Positions 21,846-31,866 of a stretch of 64,000 bases of DNA are shown here, in pieces. The notes beneath the pieces are model-generated. The model was given only the letters and a program-made list of their open reading frames with translations. It made no database searches and was not told where the DNA came from. The DNA lies in assembly GCA_944548615.1 (NCBI GenBank), contig OX155963.1:21638431-21702430 (forward strand), written 5' to 3'. This stretch comes from Micropterix aruncella. Its lineage: Eukaryota > Arthropoda > Insecta > Lepidoptera > Micropterigidae. The position numbers and the translations under genes were made by a program. Positions within the stretch are counted from its first letter, which is position 1, and the number at the start of each line of letters is the position of its first letter.

Positions 21846-22062
21846 CTGAGGAAATAGTCGTGAACGAAGTCTTGGTGCTCGTCCAGCCAGGCCTCTGTGC
21901 GGGCGCAGTCGGAGTCGTAGCCGGCGGGGTGGCAGGGCGCGGGGGCGACCGCCCCGGGCGCGTGCCCCGCCGGGGGGCCGCGCGCGCCCCGCGGCATCGC
22001 CGCCCCGCCGCCCGTCCCCCCGCCCGCCGCGCACGGCTCCTCTATGCTGCGGAGCTGTAGAC
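21846..22062 (-). CDS. PDE5/6/11-type phosphodiesterase, N-terminal exon with WLDEH motif
   Basis: The 217 bp exon enters in phase 1 (TTGGTTGCAG before 22062) and leaves in phase 2 (GTACCT after 21846). It encodes LQLRSIEEPC, a Gly/Ala/Pro-rich stretch, then TEAWLDEHQDFVHDYFLR. The last part equals the VEAWLDDHWDF..SYFVR segment near the N-terminus of vertebrate PDE5, and the split Arg joins exactly to KATR in the next exon. GC content is far above the surroundings, much of it from the Gly/Ala/Pro codons. An upstream exon is needed because there is an acceptor, and the 51.2 kb candidate has the matching phase. An ATG inside the exon could alternatively start a shorter form. Confidence 0.85.
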
Positions 22063-22102
22063 CTGCAACCAATCACACCACATTACACTCCGGTACACAA
22101 TC

Positions 22103-22198
22103 AACAAGAACTAGGATTACAATTTTAAAAACATAACCAGGGACAGTATCGTCGTTGCTGAATGACTTCAACGATATACTGAGTAAATGAGGAAAAAA
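22103..22198. repeat. 95 bp direct repeat, left copy
   Basis: AACAAGAACTAGGATTACAA through GAGGAAAAA recurs at 23322-23416 with about seven differences. The two copies flank 1.12 kb containing a family K unit and a LINE. This copy lies just upstream of the phosphodiesterase acceptor. Confidence 0.7.
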
Positions 22199-22499
22199 TC
22201 GGTTGTGTCACCCCAAGACTTTCCTGACTAGTATCCGGGGAGGTGCGAAAAAACAGCGACATTTTTTACTCTAGTACCCCAAATTTGTATGGCAGGTACC
22301 CCAAACGTTGGTCGTAAGTACCCCAAAAACTAATAGGTTCTTCCGATGGTTAACAGAAGCTTCTATGCCAAATTTTAACTTAGACAGATTAAGCGTCTGG
22401 GCGCTATCGCGGAAACAATTTTTTCGCCGGGAACCCCAAATTTGTATGGGAGGTACCACAACCGTAGGGCGTAGGGACTCCAAAAACTAATGGGTTCCT

Positions 22500-22750
22500 C
22501 CGACGGTTAACAGAAGCTTATATACCAAATTTCAGCTCAATCCGATTAAGCGTCTGGGCGCTATCGTGGAAGAATACATACATACAGACATACAGACATA
22601 CAGACATACAGACATACATACAGACAGAGATCGGTCTGGAAATAGTCTCAATCGTCTCAGGGAGTCTCAAAATATATATTCCCATCTTCATCACAAAATT
22701 TTTTTTTAGCGCGATCACAATACTTTCCTTTCCGATAGGTCGTCAGGAAA
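22500..22750 (+). repeat. Family K repeat with (CAGACATA)n
   Basis: CAGCTCAATCCGATTAAGC, GGGCGCTATCGTGGAAGAAT, a CATA/CAGACATA simple repeat, then TCTGGAAATAGTCTCAATCG and a T-rich end. Same order as the 20711 copy. Confidence 0.55.
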
Positions 22751-22754
22751 GTAA

Positions 22755-23321
22755 AAACCGAGATACGTTGTCGCTATTCTACATCATACTCAATAACCCC
22801 ACTTCACCCTCCTATCTCAAGGAGAATTTTCACCCTTTGGGAGGCCACGGTCTTCCACTTCGATTAAGCCGGGATAACACACTCGCCATTCCGATACATC
22901 ATTCTTCTGTTTACACGCACTCTTTTACAGTCCATTCTGCTCGTTTATGGAACCAGCTCCCTCACTCATCAGGCATGCACTTTCGCTGCATACTTTCAAA
23001 AAGTTGTTGAAGAAACATTTATTTTTACACAGCCACTAACCAAATACCTCACCCTGTCCTCTTCTTTATCCTTTCCTGGGCAACCTTAGCATAAGTTACT
23101 GACATATACCTACTTGTATAAGCTTATTTTAAATTTAACTTTACTACTTTTTGTGTATTGTACTGTGAAAATTAGGAATTATTTTATCAAATGGTTGACT
23201 GTAAGATATCGCTAAAGCGATAAGTCCGCCAGTTGTGCATAAATTGTATTTTTTATAAAACCAGTGTAATATTCATTGTTATGTTTTTATAGCACAATAA
23301 AGTTATTCTATTCTATTCTAT
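22755..23321 (+). mobile_element. 5'-truncated LINE between long direct repeats
   Basis: The frame includes SPSYLKENF, GGHGLPLRLSRDN and YTHSFTVHSARLWNQLP, the end of a CR1/Jockey-like reverse transcriptase, then breaks. The 3' UTR has ACTGTAAGATATCGCTAAAG, GCACAATAAAG and a TTCTA-type tail. The same UTR recurs at 58705-58832. It ends exactly where the second copy of the 95 bp direct repeat starts. Confidence 0.7.
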
Positions 23322-23416
23322 AACAAGAACTAGGATTACAATTTTAAAAACATAACCAGGGACAGTTTCGTTGTTGCTGAATAACTTCAACGATAAACAG
23401 AGCAAATGAGGAAAAA
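23322..23416. repeat. 95 bp direct repeat, right copy
   Basis: Matches 22103-22198 in the same orientation; the boundary with the LINE tail is sharp. Confidence 0.7.
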
Positions 23417-23734
23417 CCGACCTTCTTTTCTGAGGCTAACAAAGATCTACGAGTGGGGTTTTCTGTCAATAAGTATATTTTCAACATGGCACTAATGTTA
23501 TAATGTATCTGTGTCATATTATAATGTGTCAACAGTAATGAATATTTCTTAGCGATACCATTATGACATTAGATTGCTCACCTTCATAGTACGATTTGGC
23601 AACCCTTCTGAAATGCAGGTGCCGCAGCTAGCATTGAGGGCCAAATTTATAGCAATTTATTTGGCCGTTTATAATAACATTGATAATGAATGGTGTTTTA
23701 TACATGAGTGATTGTACTCGGATCGGTCCAACTC

Positions 23735-23870
23735 TCGATTCAACATCTCGTGTGGATGGCTACCCTGGGTAAGACTCTCGCGTTTAAGGATTGACGGCTG
23801 GTGGACCGGTTTCTCCTAGGGGATTGCCTCCCGGCGCTACTGGACCGTTTGAGCACCGTTCGGCGCATTT
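23735..23870 (+). repeat. Family G fragment
   Basis: GTAAGACTCTCGCG, CCGGTTTCTCCTAGGGGATT, GGCGCTACTGGACCGTTTG and GCACCGTTCGGCG follow the first part of family G; the rest is missing. Confidence 0.45.
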
Positions 23871-24048
23871 ACATGTAGATGACTTAGTAGATGTAGACGA
23901 AGTAGTCTAAAGTATGCAAAAGCCATTGTTTTACTAGGTACGCTTACCTTAGTACGGGTCTAGGCCTAGTTAGGCGACGTTGATTTGAAAAAAATGTGGT
24001 CTGCGGTGCTCTCTATTTTGCTAATATTTACAAATATGTGCATGCGAG

Positions 24049-24136
24049 CATACATACATACATACATACATACATACATACATACATACATGCACACATG
24101 CATTCATACATACATACATACATACATACATACATA
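24049..24136. repeat. (CATA)n microsatellite
   Basis: Two runs of CATA separated by a short CATGCACACATG interruption. Confidence 0.9.
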
Positions 24137-24231
24137 CCTACATAAAGGCTATATATAAACGCTGTTTGTTAACCGAATAAAATAAAATAAAATAAATAAA
24201 TAAATATATATCATTCTGTTATACCACTAAA

Positions 24232-24350
24232 GTCGATATATTGAACATACGAGTAATAGAGAACTTATATGTTTTTTGAACAATGAGTGCCCATCTACGC
24301 GTTGCTTTGCGTAGTAAAATCCTGGTTGCCAAATTGTAGTACGACGTTGG
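24232..24350. repeat. Family O repeat, copy 1
   Basis: ATATTGAACATA, GTAAAATCCTGGTTGCCAAA and GTAGTACGACGTT are shared with 55010-55135. Class unknown. Confidence 0.4.
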
Positions 24351-25000
24351 TCAATCTAATACGCTATATAACCAATGCCGTTACGATGATAGAGTCACTT
24401 AAGCAGACGCAAAGTATTTATATGGTATACGACTGAAAATATTAAAATTATGAGTCACTTTATAAAGATTTAAATTGAAGAAAAAAAATGTACCAAAATA
24501 GTAAAAGCGCTACCACTTTGAGACCGAACCTGTCCTGTACAACGAACCGACCTGTGTGTGTCAGTCGTCAACCAGTATGGGTATGGCATACCAAAACTAA
24601 GTGAGCCACTCGCGGTTTTAATCCCGAAAACTCGTCCACCGCGGCCAGTGCGGTCAGACCCGTAAATATCCCGAGGTCCTCGGGATTTCAGAGTTGAAAA
24701 GGAATTTATAAGTTGCCTCCACGGGTGTTTGCGGACGGCAAAGCCTGAGATTGTGTATAATATGCCAGAAATTTGTATAATAATGGAAAGCGGTAAAACT
24801 GATACCATATTAGGTTGAAGCAAGACTCTAAATAAACTCAAATCGAGCGCCGTTTTAAGAGCGGTTGACGAAGGGTACTGGCGTGGGTTTAAATCGCCAT
24901 GTATGACGATCGATCAAATGGATTAAAGCGACGCTTAGACGAACCTAACGCTACCCTCTAAGAAGAGCTGCAGACGCACAGTTTGTTTATTTATTTCTAG
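24351..25000. other. No gene seen
   Basis: A 123-codon minus-strand frame (24470-24841) spans a GC-richer block with a small palindrome (CCCGAGGTCCTCGGG near 24672). It has no recognised domain and no splice context, and I do not call it a gene. Confidence 0.3.
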
Positions 25001-25006
25001 ATTCAA

Positions 25007-25075
25007 TCGTGAAATTTCAAAGTGGGCGGGTTTATTATTATACGACAATTTCTTACAACCAACCCTACTATGAAG
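25007..25075 (-). mobile_element. SINE 3' tail fragment
   Basis: GTGAAATTTCAAAGTGGGCG and ACAATTTCTTACAACCAACC are the inverse of the SINE 3' region seen complete at 29553-29822. Confidence 0.5.
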
Positions 25076-25240
25076 TGTTTACTTGTACTTGTTATTATTA
25101 TGTACTTGTTATTACTTGTACTTACATTATTATTAATACTCATAGAATATTCTCTATTTACACATAAATTTCACCCATGGACAGATAAATGATCGTTTCG
25201 ATCTTACGAAGTGAGTCAATCGACCTTTCTGCGACGTACA

Positions 25241-25410
25241 CCGCTCGGTGGCATAGTGGTTAGGTTGCCTGATCTTATATTGTAAGGTCCCGGGCTTGAT
25301 TCCCAGCTGGGTCACCATTTTCTGTTGGGATAAAATTAAAGGAATTGCATTTCAGTTCTGTCGATCGAATGCAATAACAAGACACACACTTGCGCACATA
25401 CATACAAACA
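25241..25410 (+). mobile_element. tRNA-derived SINE, first of a tandem pair
   Basis: The head carries pol III promoter boxes: TGGCATAGTGG (A box, 25249-25259) and GGCTTGATTCC (B box, 25293-25303), within a tRNA-like sequence ending GGGTCACC. The body has GGGATAAAATTAAAGGAATTG and AATGCAATAACAAGACACAC. It breaks off into the second unit before the usual 3' tail, so the pair is probably a nested or head-to-head-joined insertion, not two complete copies. Confidence 0.75.
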
Positions 25411-25670
25411 TAGTGGCTAGGTCGCCTGTTCTTACATTGTAAGGTTCCGGGTTCGATTGCCGTCTGGGTCACCATTTTGCGCTAGGATAAAATTAAGGGA
25501 ATTGCATTTCAAATCTGTCAATCGAATGCAATAACAACACACACACACACACACACACGTGTTACGTGCACACATACCTGTAAACACTTTATAGTAGAGT
25601 TGCGTGTAAGATATTTTCCTGTGATAATAAACGCGCCCAATTGGAAATTTCACAATAAAGAGTAGAAACA
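25411..25670 (+). mobile_element. tRNA-derived SINE, second of a tandem pair
   Basis: It begins inside the A box (TAGTGGCTAGG), keeps the B box GGTTCGATTGC (25450-25460), the GGATAAAATTAAGGGAATTG body, a CA repeat, and the 3' tail GAAATTTCACAATAAAGAG. It lacks the first few bases of the tRNA-like head. Confidence 0.75.
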
Positions 25671-26120
25671 AACACACACACAAGCTGTATATATATATAG
25701 AAAATAATCTCTTCTCCAACATCACCAAAGGTATCAATCTAGGTACCAATAACCCTGTATAAGACTTGTCTTTTCCCAGAATCATTTCTTCTTACATGTA
25801 CCACAGAGGTATTAAAACCAGCAATAAACCCTACGAAGACATATCAAAAGTCATCTTTCCATTTAACATGATAAGCACATTAACGTGCTAAAATTAGCAT
25901 GATTTCCATCTTATAACCAGGGCCGTCCGTCCCTACGCCCGCAAAGTGTTACCTATTCAATTTGTACAGAGGGAGACGTGAGCGCATTAAATATAATGTT
26001 ATCTTTGAAGCAACCCCTGTCTGGCGAATATTAGCGAGGTTATAGTATCAGACACTAAGTGAATAATTAAGGCTACCTTTTCCAGGTCATCGGTTAGAGT
26101 GACTGTCCGACGTTAGGGCG
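25671..26120. other. No gene seen
   Basis: AT-rich to mixed sequence without recognised repeat or protein. Confidence 0.35.
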
Positions 26121-26216
26121 TTAAAGGCAGACTTACATTGAGTCAGTGCTGACCCGGTACTACCATCGTGTAAATAGATTTTAAGTCAGTGCAGCAATTT
26201 CGCGTCAGTGCTGACT

Positions 26217-26632
26217 TAACAAGTAAATATATTCAAAGGAATTAAAAACAAGACTGCCGTTACAAAAAGTGAACTACTGTATTTATAATTATTTTTATTT
26301 ACTTTTTTTTAATGACATATTTGTGGTTTATGTATTTATACATATAGATACATATATGCATATTTTCGGAGTGTACTCAAACAGACCTTTCATTTGACAC
26401 GAGACACGATATATTTATGTTAATTTATTGACATTTGGAGAGTTGGATATTTAGACAACTATTTACTGATATTTGGACAGTTAAGGTACCCTATGACACT
26501 CGATTCTAACAACACCACATATTTCTAAATCGGTTCGACCGTTTATAAGTTACGGTGGAATAAAGAAACGAAAACCAAAGATAGATGAACCCTGAACACA
26601 TTACACTCCTATTTGGTTGGGTAGTCGTGTAA
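26217..26632 (+). repeat. Family A dispersed repeat, copy 2
   Basis: Starts AACAAGTAAATATATTC, subterminal ACAAGACTGCCGTTAC, ends GGGTAGTCGTGT. Contains the shared AAATCGGTTCGACCG and GTGGAATAAAGAAACG blocks. Confidence 0.6.
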
Positions 26633-26792
26633 GAAAGAGTTTCCTATGTGTTTTTCTCATTGATATTTCATTAAAAACATGAAATTGGCTATCAAATTAC
26701 TGGTAGTGTGTAGTGGTATTATTGAAAGTACTGTTTTAAAAACAGCAGCAAAGGTTTGTAAGATAAGATATTAATGGTTGTAGTTATAACCC

Positions 26793-27200
26793 ATTTTTAA
26801 CACGCTTTTATTAGGTCGACCTGTATGTAACTAACTATGTAATGGAATCTAAGGTAACTAATTTAATCATCTTCCAAGTATCGTCGCGTCATGAAAATTG
26901 ACAGCTGTATGTAGTTCTGATGACAATACAATAATATGGTACTGTCGAACTGATCTGATGATGGAGTCGGAAGATATGAACTGGAACTTCATGATGGAAC
27001 ATCGTATCATAGCTGTGTTTGGACTTGTTAGAAAAGTCTTGGAATGAACTTTGACCACGATTAGGTTTCAAAGTCTGATGATGAAGCCGGAAGATAGGCA
27101 CTGGCATTCCATGATGGAATATCGTATCATAGCCGTGTGTATGTGAATATCGTATCATAGCCCAAAAGCGTGCTTTTAGAGTTTTTTTTAATTATTAATT
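26793..27200 (-). repeat. Family F repeat, copy 2
   Basis: Read on the minus strand it matches 9200-9606 closely, including both TATGATACGAT blocks and the GTCGACCTAATAAAAGCGTG end. Confidence 0.6.
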
Positions 27201-27351
27201 TATTTTAGATAAATTTAACCTTAAACTTATATTATGATGACCAACTTTAAAAAAAAGCATTACAGAAATGAAATAGTGTAGGTATACTGTGCCTTTATCT
27301 CATATCCGTATGTTAGGTACATTTTTCTTAGGTTACTAATATGATTAGTGT

Positions 27352-27480
27352 AGCTTATAAATGAGATACTCCAACCAAAATTTCATAATGTGATTTCGGC
27401 TCAACAGCGCATCTATGTACCAAATATCAAGTCTTTAAGTCCAATAATTCAAAAATTATTTATGAAATTACCGATATATA
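27352..27480 (+). repeat. Family K fragment
   Basis: AACCAAAATTTCATAATGTG, ATTTCGGCTCAACAGCGCAT and CAAGTCTTTAAGTCCAATA correspond to the opening part of family K. Confidence 0.4.
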
Positions 27481-27879
27481 TTTAAAGTCAGTCCGCTCCC
27501 CCACCACAAGCATCAGCGGTACTGTCTTGTCTAAATGCCGAAGTCAGTAGTTGGTCAGGCGCTATCACTGCGTTGAAGAGTGAAGTCGCGACGTTTCGAA
27601 AAAAATTAAATAGCGAAAATGACGCGTTTCGCTCGTTACTTTTTAGATACCTTTTCATTTCCGTCGACTCTTCTAACGGCAGATAGGAAAAAAAAATCTC
27701 AACAAATAATCACTCCTATCAAATTCTGACGTTTTCGAGAACTTATTTTTCCCCACTGACTATAATAACGTGCGTACACCATGAAGAAATAACCGCGACT
27801 TACGGACTATGTAAACAGTGTAAGTCAGTACTCTGCTTCAGCACTGACGCCTATAACTGACAATGTATATCTGCCTTAA

Positions 27880-28277
27880 CATCTCGGTCATGTTTGTCCA
27901 GAACCCCTTTTAAGATGGATATTATTAGGCGGAGTATTCATGAGGGAATAAAATTTGGCTTTCAGAAAAGAATCCAGTTAGAAGATGTGCACGACATTTT
28001 CATTTCTATTACAACTCTTGATTAGTAACATCACTGGGCTTTGGAATTTCGTAAAAAAGCGTAGCTTTTATATGCACTGAATTACTATTAAGTGATTGTC
28101 TTTTACAAAATTCCTCGAATACTTTTTTTCATGAAAAAATAATCAGGATATGACAATTTAAAAAAAAGATTTCATAAAGGTGTGACCGGTTTCTATATTA
28201 ATATGAATCGAACATTATTGATCACTTCTTGTGATCGCGGGCCACACATTCGCGGGGGCACCTCCGGAGACATTGAA
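27880..28277. other. No gene seen
   Basis: AT-rich sequence without recognised content. Confidence 0.35.
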
Positions 28278-28830
28278 AGGTGTCAATTACAACGGGCTAA
28301 CCGTCACCCCATGGAGTTATAACGACATCGTGTCCTTTTGTCTTCCATGGATTGTACGTTATGACTTAGTGGACAACACGGTCCACAGACAAGCTGCGCC
28401 AGTAAGAGTCCGACGCCTTACCGCGAGACACTGGGGAGTGCAACCGGCGGTCTAACCTCGCGCCCTTTCTACCAGATTTGGAGGAATTTTTACCAGAGTT
28501 CGCGGTTTCGAAGTCACTTGCACGGCCTCTACCTGATGTTAGCAGTAATTCAGTTTGTATTTATCGCGCACCTTGGCGCCATTTCACACGAAATCGGGTA
28601 ACCAAATCACAATCAGGTAGTTTCAAAAGTAGGCCAACAACCGTTGCTTAGGAAACGTATTGGAGCGTTTCCAGACCTCCCAGTTATTCGCCGGATGCGC
28701 AAATCGCCCAGCAGCGCCCGAGATCTTCCTTCAGAGGAGCCGATCCACCTGTCCACGATACAGCCGAAACAGGGTTCTTTCCAGATTCGTCCCTCTTAGA
28801 GGAGGCTACCGAATGGGAGCTGAACCGTAA
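28278..28830 (-). repeat. Family G copy
   Basis: Read on the minus strand it follows family G: the end GTTGTAATTGACACC, the inner CGCGGTAAGGCGTCGGACTC and CGGGAGGTCTGG-like segments. The outer part past 28690 is much diverged. Confidence 0.5.
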
Positions 28831-29079
28831 GTTGTGCCGATTTAAGGTAACAAATAGGTCATATGGCACAAGCTGCACAGATCCGCTGGGTTTCTAGGGC
28901 AGTAAAATAGTTAGAATCCCTGGGCTAGAAATAGAAATTGAAAAAAGATTGATGTTTTCAATCTGCCTCTATATCCCGTTTCCAAAACAACTCAAATGAT
29001 ATGACGAATATTTATCAGAGATGACGGCGACGACACGGATGAATAAACGTTCCCCATACATCAGAAGCCGATCGAGATC

Positions 29080-29340
29080 GTAGCGGGGGAAATTGCGGCA
29101 TGCTCCAAGGAGTCACAATAGATTACAAATCGACCGAGCGTGGATGGAATTAGTTCCGCGTGAAGTTGCCCGCGAGCATGGAGGCGAATGGACATGGCGA
29201 ATCTTCCGGCATCTTCCGCTCGCCGAAACGGCGCCGCTTCCGCTCGGGAAGGAGATAAATCCCAAATGGGCCGCGTCCACTTCCGGTCTCGCTCTTCCGA
29301 CCGGCCTACTTGCCGAGCCGAATACTGACGTCGATTAAGA
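29080..29340. other. GC-rich single-copy island
   Basis: About 260 bases with clearly higher GC than the surroundings and many CpGs, open in one frame on each strand (about 80-100 codons). I see no family features and no second copy. It could be a regulatory island within the proposed 29 kb intron or an old exon; the data do not decide. Confidence 0.3.
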
Positions 29341-29508
29341 GATGTGATCCATCTTTCTATCATCATCTCATAGTACCGTCTTCAGATGGATGTTAACCTT
29401 TTAACAATGATTTTGTAAAAGTGTGTCCAAAATTTCTTTTATTGCTGAATTTTAAACTTGATTACGATTAAAGGTTATTGCAAGCTGTAATATGAGAAAT
29501 TATTCATC

Positions 29509-30160
29509 TAAGGGGGGAGCCTGGTTTAGAAGGCCAAAAAAACATGTTTTTGTTTTTTTGTTTCTATTCTTTATTGTGAAATCACAATGGGCGGGTTTAT
29601 TGTCATATGACAATCTCTTACAACCAACTGTGACGTGTGTATATGTATATGTGTGCGTGTAACATGAAGGTAAGTGTGTCTTGTTGTTGAGTTTGATCGG
29701 CAGAATTGAAAATGCAATTCTGTTAATTTTATCCCAACGGAAAATGGTGACCCGGCCGGGAATCGAACCCGAGACCTTGCAATGCAAGATCAGGTGACCT
29801 AACCACTATGCCACCGGACCATGCGGTTTTTAACTGAAAGTCGAAATCTGATCATGAATCTTTTATATCTGTTTGATTAACATTTGAAATATAAAAATAT
29901 TTTTTTGTAATAGTAAAAATATATATTTTTGAGACATTCAATTTCAAATGTTTCTACCGCTGCAGAAATTACGGTATCTGCTTGCGCCGTTAATAGCGAG
30001 CCTAATTTTGCTTGAAATAAAAAAAAAGTAAGATAATAATTTTAACATCTGTATTTTGTAGATGAACTAAAAACATAACTAAAACCTATAATTTTTATAA
30101 TTTTTCAAGGATTTAAAGAAATAAAATTGATTTTTGCCTAAAAATTTTGTGGTTAACTAG
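29509..30160 (+). mobile_element. Family D element, interrupted by a SINE
   Basis: TAAGGGGGGAGCCTGGTTTA, GAAGGCC and AACATGTTTTT open it. After the SINE the sequence resumes with TTTTTAACTGAAAGTCGAAA and CATGAATCTTTTATATCTG, as in 37083-37230. The later part (CTGCAGAAATTACGGTATCT, AACCTATAATTTTTATAA) is matched in inverse at 37430-37610. Related termini occur at 53981-54934. Non-coding here. Confidence 0.5.
29553..29822 (-). mobile_element. Complete tRNA-derived SINE
   Basis: On the minus strand it begins with a tRNA-like head (A box TGGCATAGTGG, at 29803-29813; B box GGTTCGATTCC, at 29759-29769; then GGGTCACC). Next come the body with GGGATAAAATTAACAGAATT, CA/TA-rich spacer, and the 3' tail GTTGTAAGAGATTGTCATAT, CCGCCCATTGTGATTTCACA and ATAAAGAATAGAAAC. 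It is about 270 bp and the best copy in the window. It sits inside family D. Confidence 0.8.
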
Positions 30161-30242
30161 TAAAACAAAATATATAAAAACATTTTTTCAGTTTCTTTTT
30201 GGTCATATAGAAGACAATTTATTAATCTTATTTTTTGTACTA

Positions 30243-30382
30243 ATGATGACATAATGATTCTAACAATACCACACACTTCTAAATCGGGTCAAGGTTTTAG
30301 AAGGAACCAAATCGGAAAAAATACATAGATGAACCCTAAACACATACACATAACATTCCTTTTTTGTTGGACAGTCGTCTTG
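30243..30382 (+). repeat. Family A fragment
   Basis: GATTCTAACAATACCACACA, CTTCTAAATCGGG and a GGACAGTCGT end match the last third of family A. Confidence 0.5.
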
Positions 30383-30389
30383 TATTCTC

Positions 30390-31249
30390 GTGCCTTGTAT
30401 TGTCGTGCTTTTAAGTTACAAGGATCATTTATAGTTCTATCTTCTTCTATCTTCTATCTTCACTCTCAAATTTTAATAGTATGCCCGTATATAATGTTAA
30501 TAAATACTGTAACTTTACCAAAATTTTAAAAATATTAATTTAAATTCTACGCAGACGTCAAAAAAGTCACTGGCCAACTGAAATACAAGGAAGATACATG
30601 CAAAACTGAAAAAGTCATTTTGTAGTCTCACTTTTGAACTATAGTTTCATTGATAAATGACGGTCCAAAGTGTATTTTGATTAGTCTCATGTTTTAAAAC
30701 TCTTAAATGCTATGAGATTTACGTAGCGAAATCAGTGAAAAATTTCAAAAATGTTTCTACTGGTCTCACTTCTTTAGCCATTTAAAACACGTGTCTTTAA
30801 ACGTAACCTTTTTAATTCCAAAATTATTAAATTTAAGAAAGTTTTAAATGAATTGAAAACCTTTCAGAGTGTACAGGTTGTTCAATAAAAATCAAAAAAA
30901 TCTTTGTTTTTACCATTTTTAATGATTTTGCTGAATTTTACTAGAAACTAATTAAATCTGAAAGGTTTTTCTAAATAAATCTAAATCTGAAACTCTTTTA
31001 AAGAAATTAATTAACTTACTCGCTCAGAAATTGACACAGGAATTTGCTATTTTAAAAATCGTATTCTTAAAATCAAAAATACATTTTGGCTTGTTTTATC
31101 GATAATTTTTCGCGTAGTTCTCGATAAGATATAGAAGATAATAACATTAAACTTTAATCACATATAAACTTAGATTTTAATCTAACTATAGGTTTAAAAT
31201 GTATAGCTACATTTAAGCTTTATTTAGACACTAGAAAGGATTTTTCAAG
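30390..31249. other. No gene seen
   Basis: Very AT-rich sequence with no recognised protein or repeat partner. Confidence 0.4.
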
Positions 31250-31253
31250 GATA

Positions 31254-31866
31254 TGTGAGGGACCACCCCTTACAAGACTCCAAATTGTTCGGTGTGAGGT
31301 GGTGGTATCAACTTAAGAGTTATCTCCGTATTGAAAGGCGGTTTTGAATAAAGTAGAAGGAATTTATTGATCGAAGGTTTGAATATTGCCAGTTATAACG
31401 CTTGCCGAAGTAACGAGTGCCCGGATTACTTTATCGAGACGCGAGGGTTGCGCGACGGGGGTTATGTGGGAATAGTGGATGAGGATTGTGCGTGTGCTCC
31501 TAGTATCTTGTACTGGGCACGGCTCGAGTCTGTGGGATTACAGACTGATGCTTCGAGACTCAGGGAGAACGAGGAAAGGAAACCAAAGAGCCGGATTCGT
31601 TGAACTAACTCGTGAGAGAGAAAGCCGAATGCCGTCGCAACCTTGGGGGAAGGTGATCACTCGGCGAATGATAATTTGGTTGCTTTTGTGCCAGTTTATA
31701 TAGGCCGTGAAATGATGCAATCAAAAAATATTCCGAGTAAAAGTATCGTTTCATCGTGCTGATTCATAGCTGCACGAGTCAAAATAATAGCTGAATTGTG
31801 TCTGTGGCTTTCACTGGAAATCGATGCATTTGTTGATCGAATGTAATGGACTTAAGGTCCGTTACA
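31254..31866 (+). mobile_element. Solo LTR, copy 2 (GATA target duplication)
   Basis: The 613 bp unit starts TGTGAGGGACCACC and ends GTCCGTTACA. GATA precedes (31250-31253) and follows it (31867-31870). It aligns with the solo LTR at 4117 throughout, including TGAGGATTGTGCGTGTGCTC, TTTATATAGGCC and ATTCCGAGTAAAAGTAT. It is about 40 bp longer, mostly in the first third. No internal retrotransposon sequence is attached. Confidence 0.75.

Larger units (their letters stand above)
10059..22062 (-). other. Phosphodiesterase gene body: three exons and two introns
   Basis: Exon order on the minus strand is 22062-21846, 11767-11636, 10290-10059. Introns are 10,078 bp (11768-21845) and 1,345 bp (10291-11635); both interrupt an arginine codon after its second base, so reading continues as DYFLR-KATR and TPVR-KIS. 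The 1.3 kb intron is largely one family E element with a family C MITE inside it. The 10 kb intron holds families L, M, G and K, LINE tails, a mariner fragment, a SINE tail and a tRNA-like pseudogene. Introns before and after this segment run beyond it. None of the insertions reaches an exon. Confidence 0.85.
26121..27879. mobile_element. Composite element bounded by TTAA
   Basis: TTAAAGGCAGACTTACATTG (26121) and, inverted at the other end, CAATGTATATCTGCCTTAA (27861-27879) form terminal inverted repeats with TTAA at both edges. The inverted similarity includes GTCAGTGCTGA-type motifs for some 100 bases. TTAA borders are typical of piggyBac-type transposition. Inside are a family A copy and an inverted family F copy, so this element was later invaded. 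No transposase is left. Confidence 0.5.

Noticed and set aside
21860..22060. Arg/Ala/Pro-rich plus-strand frame
   Set aside because: Antisense shadow of the GC-rich phosphodiesterase exon.
24470..24841. 123-codon minus-strand frame
   Set aside because: No recognisable domain, no splice context and a GC-richer block that lowers stop frequency.
25241..25320. Functional tRNA gene
   Set aside because: The pol III boxes are there, but the acceptor stem does not pair and a SINE body follows; same for 29745-29822.
29093..29366. Overlapping 81- and 101-codon frames as a gene
   Set aside because: Both strands are open, which reflects GC content; no motif or splice pattern favours either.
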